From Anaerolineaceae bacterium UBA6133 (GTDB lineage: Bacteria; Chloroflexota; Anaerolineae; Anaerolineales; Anaerolineaceae): a stretch of DNA of 13,052 bases. The position numbers were made by a program, and so were the translations under genes. Below, piece by piece: positions 1 to 7,331 of this stretch; the first letter of the stretch is position 1; the number at the start of each line of letters is the position of its first letter. The DNA is taken from NCBI GenBank assembly GCA_002435825.1, contig DIVL01000049.1, positions 1 through 13,052 of the forward strand, in the 5' to 3' direction. Under the pieces are notes generated by a model. That model did not search any database. It was not told where the DNA came from and saw only the letters and a list, made by a program, of their open reading frames with translations.

Positions 1-674
1 TCGCTGATATAGACACCTTCGGTGGTTTCAACCTTTTCTTCAGGTTGGTTCATGACGATGCCCTTATAAATCCATACCTTGATGCCAATCTGACCAAAAG
101 TAGTCGTGGCAGCAGCACGGGCGAAGTCAATATCTGCACGCAGCGTCTGCAGCGGCACGCGACCTTCACGCAGGGTCACACGGCGAGCCATTTCAGCACC
201 GGACAAACGACCGGAAACCGAAATTTTGATCCCGCCTGCGCCCTGGCGTAAAGCCTGTTGGATAGCGCGTTTCATTGCACGGCGATAGCTGATGCGGCGC
301 TCGAGCTGACCAGCAATATTGGTCGCCACCAGGTAAGCGTCGGTATCGGCTGATTTGATCTCTTTTACTTCCAGATCAATCTTCTTGCCGGTTAATGCTT
401 CCAGCTGCTGGCGCAGGATCTTCACACTCTCGCCTTTGCGGCCGATCAAAATACCGGGCTTGGCTGTGTGCAGGGTGACCTTCACCTTGCCTGGATAGCG
501 TTCGATCTCGATGTTTGAAACACTGGCGCGTTCGGCTTCCTTTTTCACCAGATCACGGATCTTCAAATCCTGATGCAGTTGATCGGTGTAATCTTTGCCT
601 TCAGCGTACCAGCGTCCTAACCAGGGCTTATTGATCCCCAGACGAAATCCGATTGGATGTACTTTACGACCCAT
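1..674 (-). CDS. rpsC: 30S ribosomal protein S3, 3' end cut by window edge
   Basis: S3 sits on the head of the small subunit at the mRNA entry channel and helps unwind incoming mRNA. The visible 224 codons begin MGRKVHPIGFRLGINKPWLG, the standard S3 amino end. The type-2 KH domain is plain, with its GRKG loop at residues 78-81, and the S3 carboxy domain follows with the RRAMKRAI and SGRLSGAEMARR motifs. The ATG at 674 is preceded by AAGGAG at 6-nt spacing. The gene lies 16 nt after rplV in the same operon. The reading frame is open to base 1 without a stop, so the carboxy end lies outside the window. Family length is about 210-240 aa, so little is missing. The identification is secure. Confidence 0.98.
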   Translation of the reverse strand, partial: MGRKVHPIGFRLGINKPWLGRWYAEGKDYTDQLHQDLKIRDLVKKEAERASVSNIEIERYPGKVKVTLHTAKPGILIGRKGESVKILRQQLEALTGKKIDLEVKEIKSADTDAYLVATNIAGQLERRISYRRAMKRAIQQALRQGAGGIKISVSGRLSGAEMARRVTLREGRVPLQTLRADIDFARAAATTTFGQIGIKVWIYKGIVMNQPEEKVETTEGVYIS

Positions 675-690
675 ATCTCACTCCTTACCT

Positions 691-1032
691 TTACTCGATC
701 TCGCGTAATACAACGGTCACATGCGAACGGCGCTTCAGCAACGGCTTGAAACGACCGCGGGCACCAAACCTGCGCCACTTGCGCGTGGGAGCTTCGTCAG
801 CGAAGATCTTGTAAACAACGAGGTCATCGCGGCTAACACCAAAGTTCTCTTCCGCATTGGACATGGCCGAATAGATCAGCTTACGAACCGGATGGGCTGC
901 CTTGTTTGGGGTCAGACTCAAGGTATTCAATGCGTCAATTACCTTCTTACCGCGGACCAGGTCAATAACCAGGCGTGTTTTCTGAGCGGATTCAGCGAAG
1001 TTAGTGAGCTTTGCAGAAATTTCCTGTGCCAT
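691..1032 (-). CDS. rplV: 50S ribosomal protein L22
   Basis: L22 binds several 23S rRNA domains, and its long beta hairpin lines the peptide exit tunnel near the macrolide site. The product is 113 aa, close to the usual 110. It shows the family amino end (MAQEISAKL, then KTRLVIDLVRGK) and the basic hairpin region (PTRKWRRFGARGRFKPLLKR) before the conserved SHVTVVL strand. I chose the ATG at 1032, which has GAGG 6 nt upstream. A GTG at 1044 would overlap the rpsS stop codon and add four residues, but it has no well-placed ribosome binding site. The gene lies between rpsS and rpsC, as in most bacteria, and is surely co-transcribed with them. Confidence 0.97.
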   Translation of the reverse strand: MAQEISAKLTNFAESAQKTRLVIDLVRGKKVIDALNTLSLTPNKAAHPVRKLIYSAMSNAEENFGVSRDDLVVYKIFADEAPTRKWRRFGARGRFKPLLKRRSHVTVVLREIE

Positions 1033-1040
1033 ACTGTTCC

Positions 1041-1310
1041 TCACCTTCCCTTTTCAGAGACATGACCACGGAACCAGCGGGTTGGGGCGAATTCGCCCAA
1101 CCGATGACCAACCATGTTCTCAGTAACATAGATCGGAACGTGGCGGCGACCATCATGCACAGCAATCGTATGCCCTACCATCTGGGGGAAGATGGTACTG
1201 GCGCGACTCCAGGTGCGGATGACCTTCTTTTCGCCTTTTTCGTTCATATCTTCAATTCTTTTCAACAGTTTCGGGTCAACGAATGGCCCTTTTTTCAATG
1301 ATCGCGACAT
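1041..1310 (-). CDS. rpsS: 30S ribosomal protein S19
   Basis: S19 is a small-subunit head protein near the tRNA A and P sites; it works beside S13 and contacts the large subunit through bridge B1a. The 89-aa product matches the family length (about 92). It has the typical beginning MSRSLKKGPFVDPKLLKRI, then IRTWSRASTIFPQMVGHTI and the conserved end LGEFAPTRWFRGH. The ATG at 1310 has AAGGAA at 6-nt spacing. It lies 28 nt after rplB, and its stop is 8 nt before the preferred rplV start, so it is translated within the operon. Nothing about it is unusual. Confidence 0.98.
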   Translation of the reverse strand: MSRSLKKGPFVDPKLLKRIEDMNEKGEKKVIRTWSRASTIFPQMVGHTIAVHDGRRHVPIYVTENMVGHRLGEFAPTRWFRGHVSEKGR

Positions 1311-1338
1311 CTTAGTTTCCTTTTCTGTCTCTCAACCG

Positions 1339-2178
1339 CTACCGGCGCTTAGCCTTGGAGCGGTGGCGAAGAATCATGTTATCCGTGCGCTTATTTCTGC
1401 GCGTCTTATAACCAAGGGTCGGCTTACCCCAGGGGGTCTTCGGACCGGGCATACCGATCGGGCTGCGACCTTCACCACCACCATGCGGATGGTCCCTCGG
1501 AGACATCGCACTACCGCGAACTTCAGGGCGAAGCCCCATGTGGCGCGCGCGCCCGGCTTTGCCCAGCTTGATATTGCTGTGTTCCACATTACCAACCTGA
1601 CCGATCGATGCGCTGCACACCTGCAAAACTAACCGCACTTCGCCCGAAGGCATACGCACTTGAGCATACCTGCCTTCTTTTGCAAGCAGTTGCGCGGAAG
1701 TTCCTGCAGAGCGAACCATCTGAGCGCCCTTACCGGGATACAGTTCGATCGCGTGGATCATGGTGCCAACCGGGATATTCGCCAGTGGAAGATTATTTCC
1801 GGGGCGGATTTCCGCGTTGGGACCAGAAAGCAGCGTATCACCAACTTTGACCCCGATGGGGGCAATGATGTAGCGTTTCTCGCCATCAGCATAGTTCAGC
1901 AGTGCCAGGCGAGCAGTCCGGTTGGGATCGTATTCGATCGCGGCGACTTTGGCGGGGATGTTCATCTTATCCCGTTTGAAGTCAACCAGGCGGATCTGCC
2001 GGCGCGCGCCGCCGCCACGATGGCGGACAGTGATGCGACCAGCTGAGTTACGCCCGGCGTGTTCCTTTTTCAACACAATCAAACTGCGCTCGGGGCGTGA
2101 CTTGGTAATTTCTTCGAACGTGTAGCTGGTCTTGTGCCGCTGACCGTTCGTCTTGGGTTTATAAATCTTGACTGCCAT
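1339..2178 (-). CDS. rplB: 50S ribosomal protein L2
   Basis: L2 is one of the most conserved large-subunit proteins, needed for subunit association and for the peptidyl transferase centre. The product is 279 aa (family about 273-277). It begins MAVKIYKPKTNGQRHKTSYT and carries the RNA-binding GRITVRHRGGGARRQIR stretch at about residues 48-63. It also carries the carboxy-terminal DHPHGGGEGRSP motif from residue 229, where His230 corresponds to E. coli His229. The start codon shares one base with the rplW stop (TAATG) and has AAGGAG 7 nt upstream, which suggests translational coupling to rplW. All diagnostic regions are intact. Confidence 0.98.
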   Translation of the reverse strand: MAVKIYKPKTNGQRHKTSYTFEEITKSRPERSLIVLKKEHAGRNSAGRITVRHRGGGARRQIRLVDFKRDKMNIPAKVAAIEYDPNRTARLALLNYADGEKRYIIAPIGVKVGDTLLSGPNAEIRPGNNLPLANIPVGTMIHAIELYPGKGAQMVRSAGTSAQLLAKEGRYAQVRMPSGEVRLVLQVCSASIGQVGNVEHSNIKLGKAGRARHMGLRPEVRGSAMSPRDHPHGGGEGRSPIGMPGPKTPWGKPTLGYKTRRNKRTDNMILRHRSKAKRR

Positions 2179-2483
2179 TAGTCCACTCCTTCAAATACAG
2201 GAATGCTCTCCCCAGGCTTCAGCTTCACAATGGCCTTTTTGTAGCCATTTGAACGCAGCGCCAGGCGGCGGGTCCGCGAGTTGCGGTGCGCCTTGGCGGG
2301 GAGGTTGATGATATTTACACGCACTACGTTGACATCGAAAGCCGTTTCAATGGCGGTCTTAACCTGTTCGCGAGTAGCATAAGATGCAACTTCAAACACG
2401 TACTGGTTCAGTTTTCCAGCCAGGTAATTCGACTTTTCGGTCACAACAGGGCGTCGCAGGATATCAAAGACGGTATTACTCAT
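2178..2483 (-). CDS. rplW: 50S ribosomal protein L23
   Basis: L23 lies at the exit of the peptide tunnel and is the docking site for trigger factor and the signal recognition particle. The product is 101 aa, typical for bacterial L23. Recognisable parts are the amino end with ILRRPVVTEKSNYL, the YVFEVASYATREQVKTAIE helix region, the FDVNVVRVNIINLP strand, and the basic loop AKAHRNSRTRR. An AGGAAGGTG Shine-Dalgarno-like stretch precedes the ATG at 2483. It follows rplD by 14 nt and overlaps the rplB start by one base, the standard order for this cluster. Confidence 0.97.
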   Translation of the reverse strand: MSNTVFDILRRPVVTEKSNYLAGKLNQYVFEVASYATREQVKTAIETAFDVNVVRVNIINLPAKAHRNSRTRRLALRSNGYKKAIVKLKPGESIPVFEGVD

Positions 2484-2497
2484 TCTGCTTCACCTTC

Positions 2498-3127
2498 CTA
2501 TCCCAGATAACTCTTGATCACATCGAGTGAAGCAAGTGGGATAATGACTTTCTCACAAGTGAACAGATCACGGATATTCAGGTAATTTGCCTGCAGCAAC
2601 TTGGCATCCACCAGGTTGCGTCCGGATTTGATCAGGTTTGTGTAAGATTCGCTCTTGTCGGGCACCAAAATCAGCTTGCGCCCTTCGCCAGCCAAAGCTG
2701 AAAGCGCTTTTGCCAGGTCTGCACTGCGGGCTTTTTCCATGCCGAGGGTATCGACCATGATGATCTTGGCATCATTGGCAGTCACCGTCAGCGCACTGCG
2801 CAGGGCTGCGCGGCGCATCTTCTGGGGCATAGCCTGGGTGTAATCCCGCGGCTTGGGGGTGTGGATGCGACCACCACCAACCGACTGGGCGTTATTCATA
2901 CTGCCGCGTCGGGCGCGACCAGTGCCTTTCTGCGCCCAGGGCTTGGCACCACCGCCTCGGACTTCGCCGCGGCGCTTGGTGTTATGCGTGCCCAGGCGGG
3001 CATTCGCCATCTGGCGCTGATAAGCCTGGTGCATCAGGTCCACATTCACTTTAGCTGCAAAAATTTCATCGGGCAGTTCGACAGTATCCGACTTTTCGCC
3101 TTTTAAGTTATAAACATCAACTTTCAT
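2498..3127 (-). CDS. rplD: 50S ribosomal protein L4
   Basis: L4 helps assemble the large subunit and its extended loop lines the exit tunnel opposite L22. In E. coli and many other bacteria it also represses its own operon. The product is 209 aa (family about 200-210). It begins MKVDVYNLKGEKSDTVELP and contains the basic loop with TKRRGEVRGGGAKPWAQKGT and GRARRGSMNNAQSVGGG at about residues 50-90. I chose the ATG at 3127, which has GGAG 9 nt upstream. An in-frame ATG at 3142 has no ribosome binding site; the GGAG lies inside that extension. The gap from rplC is 30 nt. If L4 feedback exists here, the structured region upstream of rplC is the natural target, but that is inference. Confidence 0.97.
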   Translation of the reverse strand: MKVDVYNLKGEKSDTVELPDEIFAAKVNVDLMHQAYQRQMANARLGTHNTKRRGEVRGGGAKPWAQKGTGRARRGSMNNAQSVGGGRIHTPKPRDYTQAMPQKMRRAALRSALTVTANDAKIIMVDTLGMEKARSADLAKALSALAGEGRKLILVPDKSESYTNLIKSGRNLVDAKLLQANYLNIRDLFTCEKVIIPLASLDVIKSYLG

Positions 3128-3157
3128 GATAGCTTTCTCCATTCAACCACAAGCGTT

Positions 3158-3790
3158 TTACTGCTTGCGAGCCTCTTTGATTACCACAGTTCCGCCCTTG
3201 GCGCCGGGCACAGAGCCCTGAACCGCGATCAGATTGCGCTCTGGATCGACCATCGCAACACGGATATGCGAAGAAGTGACCTGAACATTGCCCATATGCC
3301 CAGGACGGCGCTTGCCCTTGTATACACGCCCTGGCGTGGTGCCGGATCCAGAAGAACCGGGAGAACGCTGGCGATCAGACTGACCATGGGTCGCGGGTCC
3401 ACCGTGAAAACCATGACGTTTCATGGCACCGGCAAAACCTTTGCCCTTGGAGGTGCCGACAACGTCCACATATTCGCCTGCAGCGAATACGGAAGCTTTA
3501 AGTTCGTCACCTGGGTTGACATCTTCAATTTTCTTTGTGCGGAATTCCCTCAACACGCGCACGGGAGGGAGGTTGTTGGTCTTGAGATGCCCAAGTTGAG
3601 CCTTGCTCAGACGCTTTGGTTTCACTTCTCCGAATGCCAGCTGAACAGCAGCATAGCCATCAGTCTCGACATCTTTGATCTGAGAAACAAAACAAGGCCC
3701 AGCCTCGATAAGCGTCACGGGAATTGCGCGCCCGCTTTCATCGAAGATCTGGGTCATACCGATCTTTCTTCCTATAAGCCCTTTTAACAT
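3158..3790 (-). CDS. rplC: 50S ribosomal protein L3, first gene of the operon here
   Basis: L3 is an early-assembly large-subunit protein whose central extension reaches the peptidyl transferase centre. The product is 210 aa (E. coli 209). It begins MLKGLIGRKIGMTQIFDESG and contains the diagnostic core VVGTSKGKGFAGAMKRHGF and the extension ending TPGRVYKGKRRPGHMGN. In this extension the Gln methylated by PrmB in E. coli appears replaced (GSGTTPG instead of GQNQTPG), so that modification is not expected. I chose the ATG at 3790, preceded by AGGAG at 6-nt spacing. A longer frame to 3835 adds 15 residues unlike L3. No rpsJ lies upstream; instead a promoter and leader precede rplC, so it heads the transcript. 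Confidence 0.97.
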   Translation of the reverse strand: MLKGLIGRKIGMTQIFDESGRAIPVTLIEAGPCFVSQIKDVETDGYAAVQLAFGEVKPKRLSKAQLGHLKTNNLPPVRVLREFRTKKIEDVNPGDELKASVFAAGEYVDVVGTSKGKGFAGAMKRHGFHGGPATHGQSDRQRSPGSSGSGTTPGRVYKGKRRPGHMGNVQVTSSHIRVAMVDPERNLIAVQGSVPGAKGGTVVIKEARKQ

Positions 3791-3912
3791 ACTATTCTCC
3801 TGTTTAGGTTTCTGCGAGACTGTCAGCCTGGGCAAGCTGCATCATCTCCGCACAATTCAGTCAATGCTCCCTGTGTAGCGGTCTGCCCACGCGGGTAACA
3901 TTCTTAAATTGT
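3791..3912 (-). ncRNA. candidate structured 5' leader of the rplC operon
   Basis: From the predicted start of transcription near 3912 to the rplC ATG there are about 120 nt without a coding region. The RNA can close a long-range helix, TGGGCA (3884-3889) with TGCCCA (3829-3834). Inside it a second helix pairs CCGC-u-ACA (3874-3881) with TGTGCGG (3848-3854), with one bulged base. Nested helices just upstream of the first gene of a ribosomal operon are what autoregulatory leaders (such as the L4 or S10 leaders) look like. I do not recognise a specific known family, and short helices can arise by chance, so this is a candidate only. Confidence 0.4.
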
Positions 3913-3919
3913 CACATAA

Positions 3920-3949
3920 ATATAACTACCTCTGAAGGTAGCCCGTCAA
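3920..3949 (-). promoter_or_regulatory. sigma-70-type promoter of the rplC operon
   Basis: On the minus strand TTGACG (-35, 3944-3949) and TTATAT (-10, 3920-3925) are separated by 18 nt. This predicts a start near 3912 and a leader of about 120 nt. The spacer contains a perfect 6-bp inverted repeat, CTACCT-tcag-AGGTAG (3926-3941). The position just upstream of rplC and downstream of the protease terminator fits an independent operon promoter. Confidence 0.6.
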
Positions 3950-4013
3950 ATATATCACACCCCCCTGCGGAATGCAAGGGTTTTTTGGACTTGGATTTTC
4001 CCCTTTCCTCTAA

Positions 4014-4037
4014 AAGTAATCCATTAAGTAATCCATT
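4014..4037. repeat. 12-bp perfect tandem direct repeat, two copies
   Basis: AAGTAATCCATT occurs twice back to back (4014-4025 and 4026-4037) in the intergenic space, about 65-90 bp upstream of the rplC promoter -35. It could be a regulator site or a replication-slippage product. Nothing in the sequence decides between these. Confidence 0.85.
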
Positions 4038-4095
4038 GAAGAGTTCAGCGATCGATTCTATCACATCCTTGATGACCGAGGTCAGTTAAGGATTA

Positions 4096-4130
4096 AAAAG
4101 AAGCCGGCTGTGAACTAACCGGCTTCTTTT
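4096..4130 (-). terminator. intrinsic terminator after protease 1, possibly bidirectional
   Basis: A perfect 12-bp stem (AAAAGAAGCCGG at 4096-4107 with CCGGCTTCTTTT at 4119-4130) has an 11-nt loop. On the minus strand it continues into a run of five T residues, 22 nt beyond the protease 1 stop codon at 4153. It separates the protease transcript from the ribosomal operon. The T4 on the plus strand would also allow termination in that direction. Confidence 0.85.
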
Positions 4131-4152
4131 GATCAAAATCCGAATATCTCTG

Positions 4153-6738
4153 CTATCTGGTCAGGATAGGCAGATAGATAAACTTATCCAGAACCGGAGG
4201 AGCTTTATAGATATTGAAATCAAGCTTTCCGACGTCATTCTTAATGGTAGCTGTGGAACCGATGCTGAACCAGCCATACCAGACCTCACTGGAACTGAAC
4301 GTCGCACTAAGATCCCACTCCACGGTGATATCGAAGGGGCTCAAGGCGGGCACTGTTGCAGGACCAATAATGCTGTAATTGGTACCCCCAGACTTTGGAA
4401 CAAAGCCATATGCCAGTTTGACAGGATCTTCCACGCCGGGTTCGGAGCTTTCCCAGTTTTGCACCAAAATCCAACAGGTGCCCGAGAAAGTTGGTTGGAA
4501 GATATTCAGATATTCCATCGGACCAGCCTCAGCTGAATAGGCTTTCTGGAGGGCGGGGTGAGGCGTGTTTCCAACACCCACATAGACATCCAGGTCGGCT
4601 GCAGTTGTCTCAAGGATTTCAACAACCATGCGCTGCTGACTGCTTGGGCAGGTCGTGACTTTATACCAAATGTCCGTCAAAGTGTCGTATGGGTTATCGT
4701 TGGTCGGGTCCTCTGCCAAGGAGAAAGAGGCAACCGTTGCGGGTGTTAGACCGTAACGTACATTCGATAAGGCTGTGATTGGATCCACATAGTACTGGTC
4801 TTCAAAAACGTACTGACCAGTGGGCGAGGTGATGGTTTGGCGCAGTTCGGTTGGCAGCGTTGAGCCTTCAACAGCTGATTTTGCTGCCAGGCTAAAAGCG
4901 GTAGTGCTGATGGGCTTACCGCTCGCAAAGGTATTCGCCGTTTCAAAGCTGATGCGCCCAAACTGCCATGCTCCACCCGAAGTGATCGATGGAGCGACAT
5001 GCACACTAATAGTTTGCGTCCCGCCAGCAGGGATAGTGAAAGCGCTTGCGGGGGTGGTGGTGATCACGACATCCGCTGTTTGTTCAATCGCAATGGTGTA
5101 ATCCGTATCTACACCAGCAACGTTCGTAAGCGTGCGGGTGAAGCTGCAGCCGCCCAAACAATTGCTGTTCTGATAAGAGGGAATGTTCAGCGTGCGAATA
5201 TCACCGCCAATCGCCGGGTTGGCAGCAACGTAATCCGCATAACTGACTTCCATTACAAGGCCAGCCAATGCCGCCTTGCTCATATCGATCCGACCGTTTC
5301 CATAAACAAACGGCGTCACAGGGCTGAGATCGTAGTCTACGGAGGTACCAGCCAGGGCGGTCATAATAATCGCGGAGCGGATGGCAGCAGGGGACCAATC
5401 GGGGAATTGTGAACGCATCACAGCTGTTGAACCAGCCACATGCGGACTCGCCATCGAGGTGCCGGACATCAAATCAATTTCGCCAGGTCCGGAGTAGGCT
5501 GCCAGGATATTCGTGCCAGGTGCTGCCAGGTCAGGTTCGAGCATTTCAAAGTTGGTAATCGGACCTCTGGAGCTGGAGTCAGCCAGAATATCACCCCAAT
5601 CAGGACGGGTGCCTGAAACGAGGTCGCTGAGGATGGTTACCGTCATCGGGCTCGTAGCCAGCGCTTCCACTAAAAGACCGTCTGCGAGTGAAATCATTGC
5701 GCCGGGCATGGGAACAAAGCCGGAGTCCGTACCCATGATGATCGGTGCGCCGGGGGCGTTGTTGTAAACAAGGCCAAAGACCGCGCCAGCATCGTACATA
5801 TTCTGAAGCTTGATCTTGAATGTACAGGTTCCGCGCTTTACGATACCCACCTTACCGGTCAAAGAACCCGGAGCCCAGGCGGTGCAGCCTTCCAGGTTAG
5901 CGGAACTGCCGCCCCAGACCAGGTCCAAACCAGTTAAATCAGTCGCCAGTGCGGGCGCGAGATCGGAGCTTGCCGCAAGGGCGATCGATCCAAGATCATC
6001 ACTGCCAGGATTAACCGTCACAGGATAGCCGAAGATGCGGCCGTGCTGGGTGTTGGCAGTCACCAATGCCCACGGGGGTAGTTTGTAAATCGTGGAGACA
6101 TTCGGACCTGAGTTGCCGGCAGAAGTCGCTGTTGAAACACCAACATTAAAGGCTTCCAGGAATGCCAACTCGGTGCTGTCAGTCCATGGGCTGCGGGGAG
6201 GCCCTCCGGTGGGACCAATCGAGAAGTTCAAGGAATCAACGCCATCGGCAATCGCCTGGTTCACCGCGGCAGTAGAAGCACTGCCGGGGCAGCCTGAATC
6301 GTTGCAAACTTTGTAAGAAATGACGTGGGCGTTGGGTGCCATGCCGGAGATGACAACCTGGGCACCGCCATAATTGACGCTGATCCGGTTGCCAGCCGAA
6401 GTGCTGGCGGTATGGGAACCATGATCTAATGTATCGTGACCATTTCCGTCCCCTAAAAAGTCATAGACGCCAAGCAATTTATCATTGCACACATGCCCAG
6501 CAGGGTCTGAAGCACAAAGTCCTTTGTAAACGCCCTCTCCGTAGGGATTGGTGTAAACGTATGGGTCCAGGGGGGTGGTTTCGGCAAAGCTGGGGTGGCT
6601 CAGGTTGATGCCGGTATCGATGATACCGACGATTGTGCCAGCACCTTTGGCGCCGTCTCCCTCAGGAACCGCCGTGCCATCCCAGACCTGGTCAACTCCA
6701 ATAAATTCCGGGCTGACGTCTGTGTCGAGATTAATATA
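4153..6738 (-). CDS. protease 1 carboxy-terminal fragment: catalytic, PA, Fn3-like and PPC-like domains
   Basis: The frame is homologous to protease 2 from codon 6738 onward, giving 861 codons to the TAG at 4153. The first internal ATG is at 6492, but the catalytic Asp codon is at 6616-6618. A product from that ATG would therefore have His, Asn and Ser but no Asp, no propeptide and no signal peptide. The PA domain sits between Asn and Ser, with a central GTCTFKIKLQNMYDAGA. After Ser come the Fn3-like domain, with a Cys pair in NCLGGCSFTRTL, and a PPC-like region with DLDVYVG and CWILVQNW. The tail is KFIYLPILTR. Confidence 0.75.
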   Translation of the reverse strand, partial: YINLDTDVSPEFIGVDQVWDGTAVPEGDGAKGAGTIVGIIDTGINLSHPSFAETTPLDPYVYTNPYGEGVYKGLCASDPAGHVCNDKLLGVYDFLGDGNGHDTLDHGSHTASTSAGNRISVNYGGAQVVISGMAPNAHVISYKVCNDSGCPGSASTAAVNQAIADGVDSLNFSIGPTGGPPRSPWTDSTELAFLEAFNVGVSTATSAGNSGPNVSTIYKLPPWALVTANTQHGRIFGYPVTVNPGSDDLGSIALAASSDLAPALATDLTGLDLVWGGSSANLEGCTAWAPGSLTGKVGIVKRGTCTFKIKLQNMYDAGAVFGLVYNNAPGAPIIMGTDSGFVPMPGAMISLADGLLVEALATSPMTVTILSDLVSGTRPDWGDILADSSSRGPITNFEMLEPDLAAPGTNILAAYSGPGEIDLMSGTSMASPHVAGSTAVMRSQFPDWSPAAIRSAIIMTALAGTSVDYDLSPVTPFVYGNGRIDMSKAALAGLVMEVSYADYVAANPAIGGDIRTLNIPSYQNSNCLGGCSFTRTLTNVAGVDTDYTIAIEQTADVVITTTPASAFTIPAGGTQTISVHVAPSITSGGAWQFGRISFETANTFASGKPISTTAFSLAAKSAVEGSTLPTELRQTITSPTGQYVFEDQYYVDPITALSNVRYGLTPATVASFSLAEDPTNDNPYDTLTDIWYKVTTCPSSQQRMVVEILETTAADLDVYVGVGNTPHPALQKAYSAEAGPMEYLNIFQPTFSGTCWILVQNWESSEPGVEDPVKLAYGFVPKSGGTNYSIIGPATVPALSPFDITVEWDLSATFSSSEVWYGWFSIGSTATIKNDVGKLDFNIYKAPPVLDKFIYLPILTR

Positions 6739-7210
6739 CCTCGTCCACGAAAACCTCGCGAACCCCAGGCTGTTTGCGCAGCAGGGAGGCTTCCTCGAGG
6801 CTCATGCGCGCGGAAAAACCATTCAGGACGTAATCGTAGCGGTAGAGCACTTCCAGATCCCGTCCCAGCAGGGATTCCACTTTTGCGATGAAAGAGTCCA
6901 TGTTTGCATTCAGATGCTGCAAATAAACGACCGCTTCGGGGGAATTCACAAGGAGCTTACCCGCTTCATCGCGCGGCACTGCCGCAAAAATCGCATTACC
7001 ACCCTCATAGGTTGCCAGGGAAGGCTCAATTAACTGAACGGTGAAGCTGTCTGCCTTGGCAGCCGCATCCAACCAGTTCTGTTCCTCCGCCGAAATGACG
7101 GGGGCGTCAGTGGGCGGCAGCACACGTTCAGGTACGGCGGCAGCCACCGGGCTCACCAACAATGCGGCGAGCAGTACAAAACTTAAGATTTTGGATAGAA
7201 ATTTCAGCAT
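6731..7210 (-). CDS. protease 1 amino-terminal fragment: signal peptide plus inhibitor-like propeptide
   Basis: This 159-aa frame begins MLKFLSKILSFVLLAALLVS, a lysine-bearing start followed by a hydrophobic stretch and PVAAA, a typical Sec signal peptide cut near residue 25. Residues of about 50-155 resemble the subtilisin propeptide (I9) family, with the sequence VLYRYDYVLNGFSARMSLEE and then a PGVREVFVDE end. That region normally folds the protease and is cleaved off. The frame stops at a TAA (6731-6733) about 40 codons before the catalytic Asp, so alone it can be exported but has no protease activity. Confidence 0.75.
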   Translation of the reverse strand: MLKFLSKILSFVLLAALLVSPVAAAVPERVLPPTDAPVISAEEQNWLDAAAKADSFTVQLIEPSLATYEGGNAIFAAVPRDEAGKLLVNSPEAVVYLQHLNANMDSFIAKVESLLGRDLEVLYRYDYVLNGFSARMSLEEASLLRKQPGVREVFVDEVY

Positions 7211-7331
7211 GTTTGGATCTCCTTATTTTCGATACGTTCGATTGGATTGAAGATTATCTATGATTGCCTGAGGCGAATCCGCGCGATTGTCTCCTTAGAT
7301 GACAAGCCTTGGAGTGAAACATGGAAGGTGT

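Larger units (their letters stand above)
4153..7210 (-). pseudogene. secreted subtilisin-like (S8) protease 1, broken by one frameshift
   Basis: If the shift at about 6731-6742 is corrected, the product is about 1018 aa. Its order is: signal peptide, I9-like propeptide, S8 catalytic domain with a PA domain inserted, Fn3-like domain, PPC-like beta domain, and the tail KFIYLPILTR at the stop. The triad is Asp198 (GIIDTGIN), His263 (LDHGSHTAS, with Ser in place of the usual Thr) and Ser585 (GTSMASPHVAG), with oxyanion Asn366 (SAGNSGP). It is clearly related to protease 2 upstream. The ATG at 7210 has AAGGAG 8 nt upstream. The frames join as VREVFVDE / YINLDTDVSP, which aligns with RKIMFSE / TQTLDTDAGP of the paralog. 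It could be a true pseudogene, a draft-sequence error, or less likely programmed +1 shifting. The rest of the frame shows no other damage, which suggests a recent event or an error. Confidence 0.8.

Noticed and set aside
1033..1044. GTG start for rplV overlapping the rpsS stop
   Set aside because: The ATG at 1032 has a better-spaced GAGG and gives a length and amino end typical of L22.
3266..3787. Plus-strand open frame of 173 codons opposite rplC
   Set aside because: It is fully antisense to a highly conserved ribosomal protein gene and its product resembles nothing known.
3791..3835. Longer rplC start at 3835
   Set aside because: The extra 15 residues are not L3-like and cover the ribosome binding site of the ATG at 3790.
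3961..3986. Plus-strand hairpin CCCcTGC / GCAaGGG followed by T6, resembling a terminator
   Set aside because: There is a mismatch in the stem and no plus-strand gene to end there; it lies directly upstream of the rplC promoter and may only be composition.
6490..6492. ATG as a real start of the protease 1 catalytic fragment
   Set aside because: Homology to protease 2 continues upstream of it, including the catalytic Asp, and I see no signal peptide after it.
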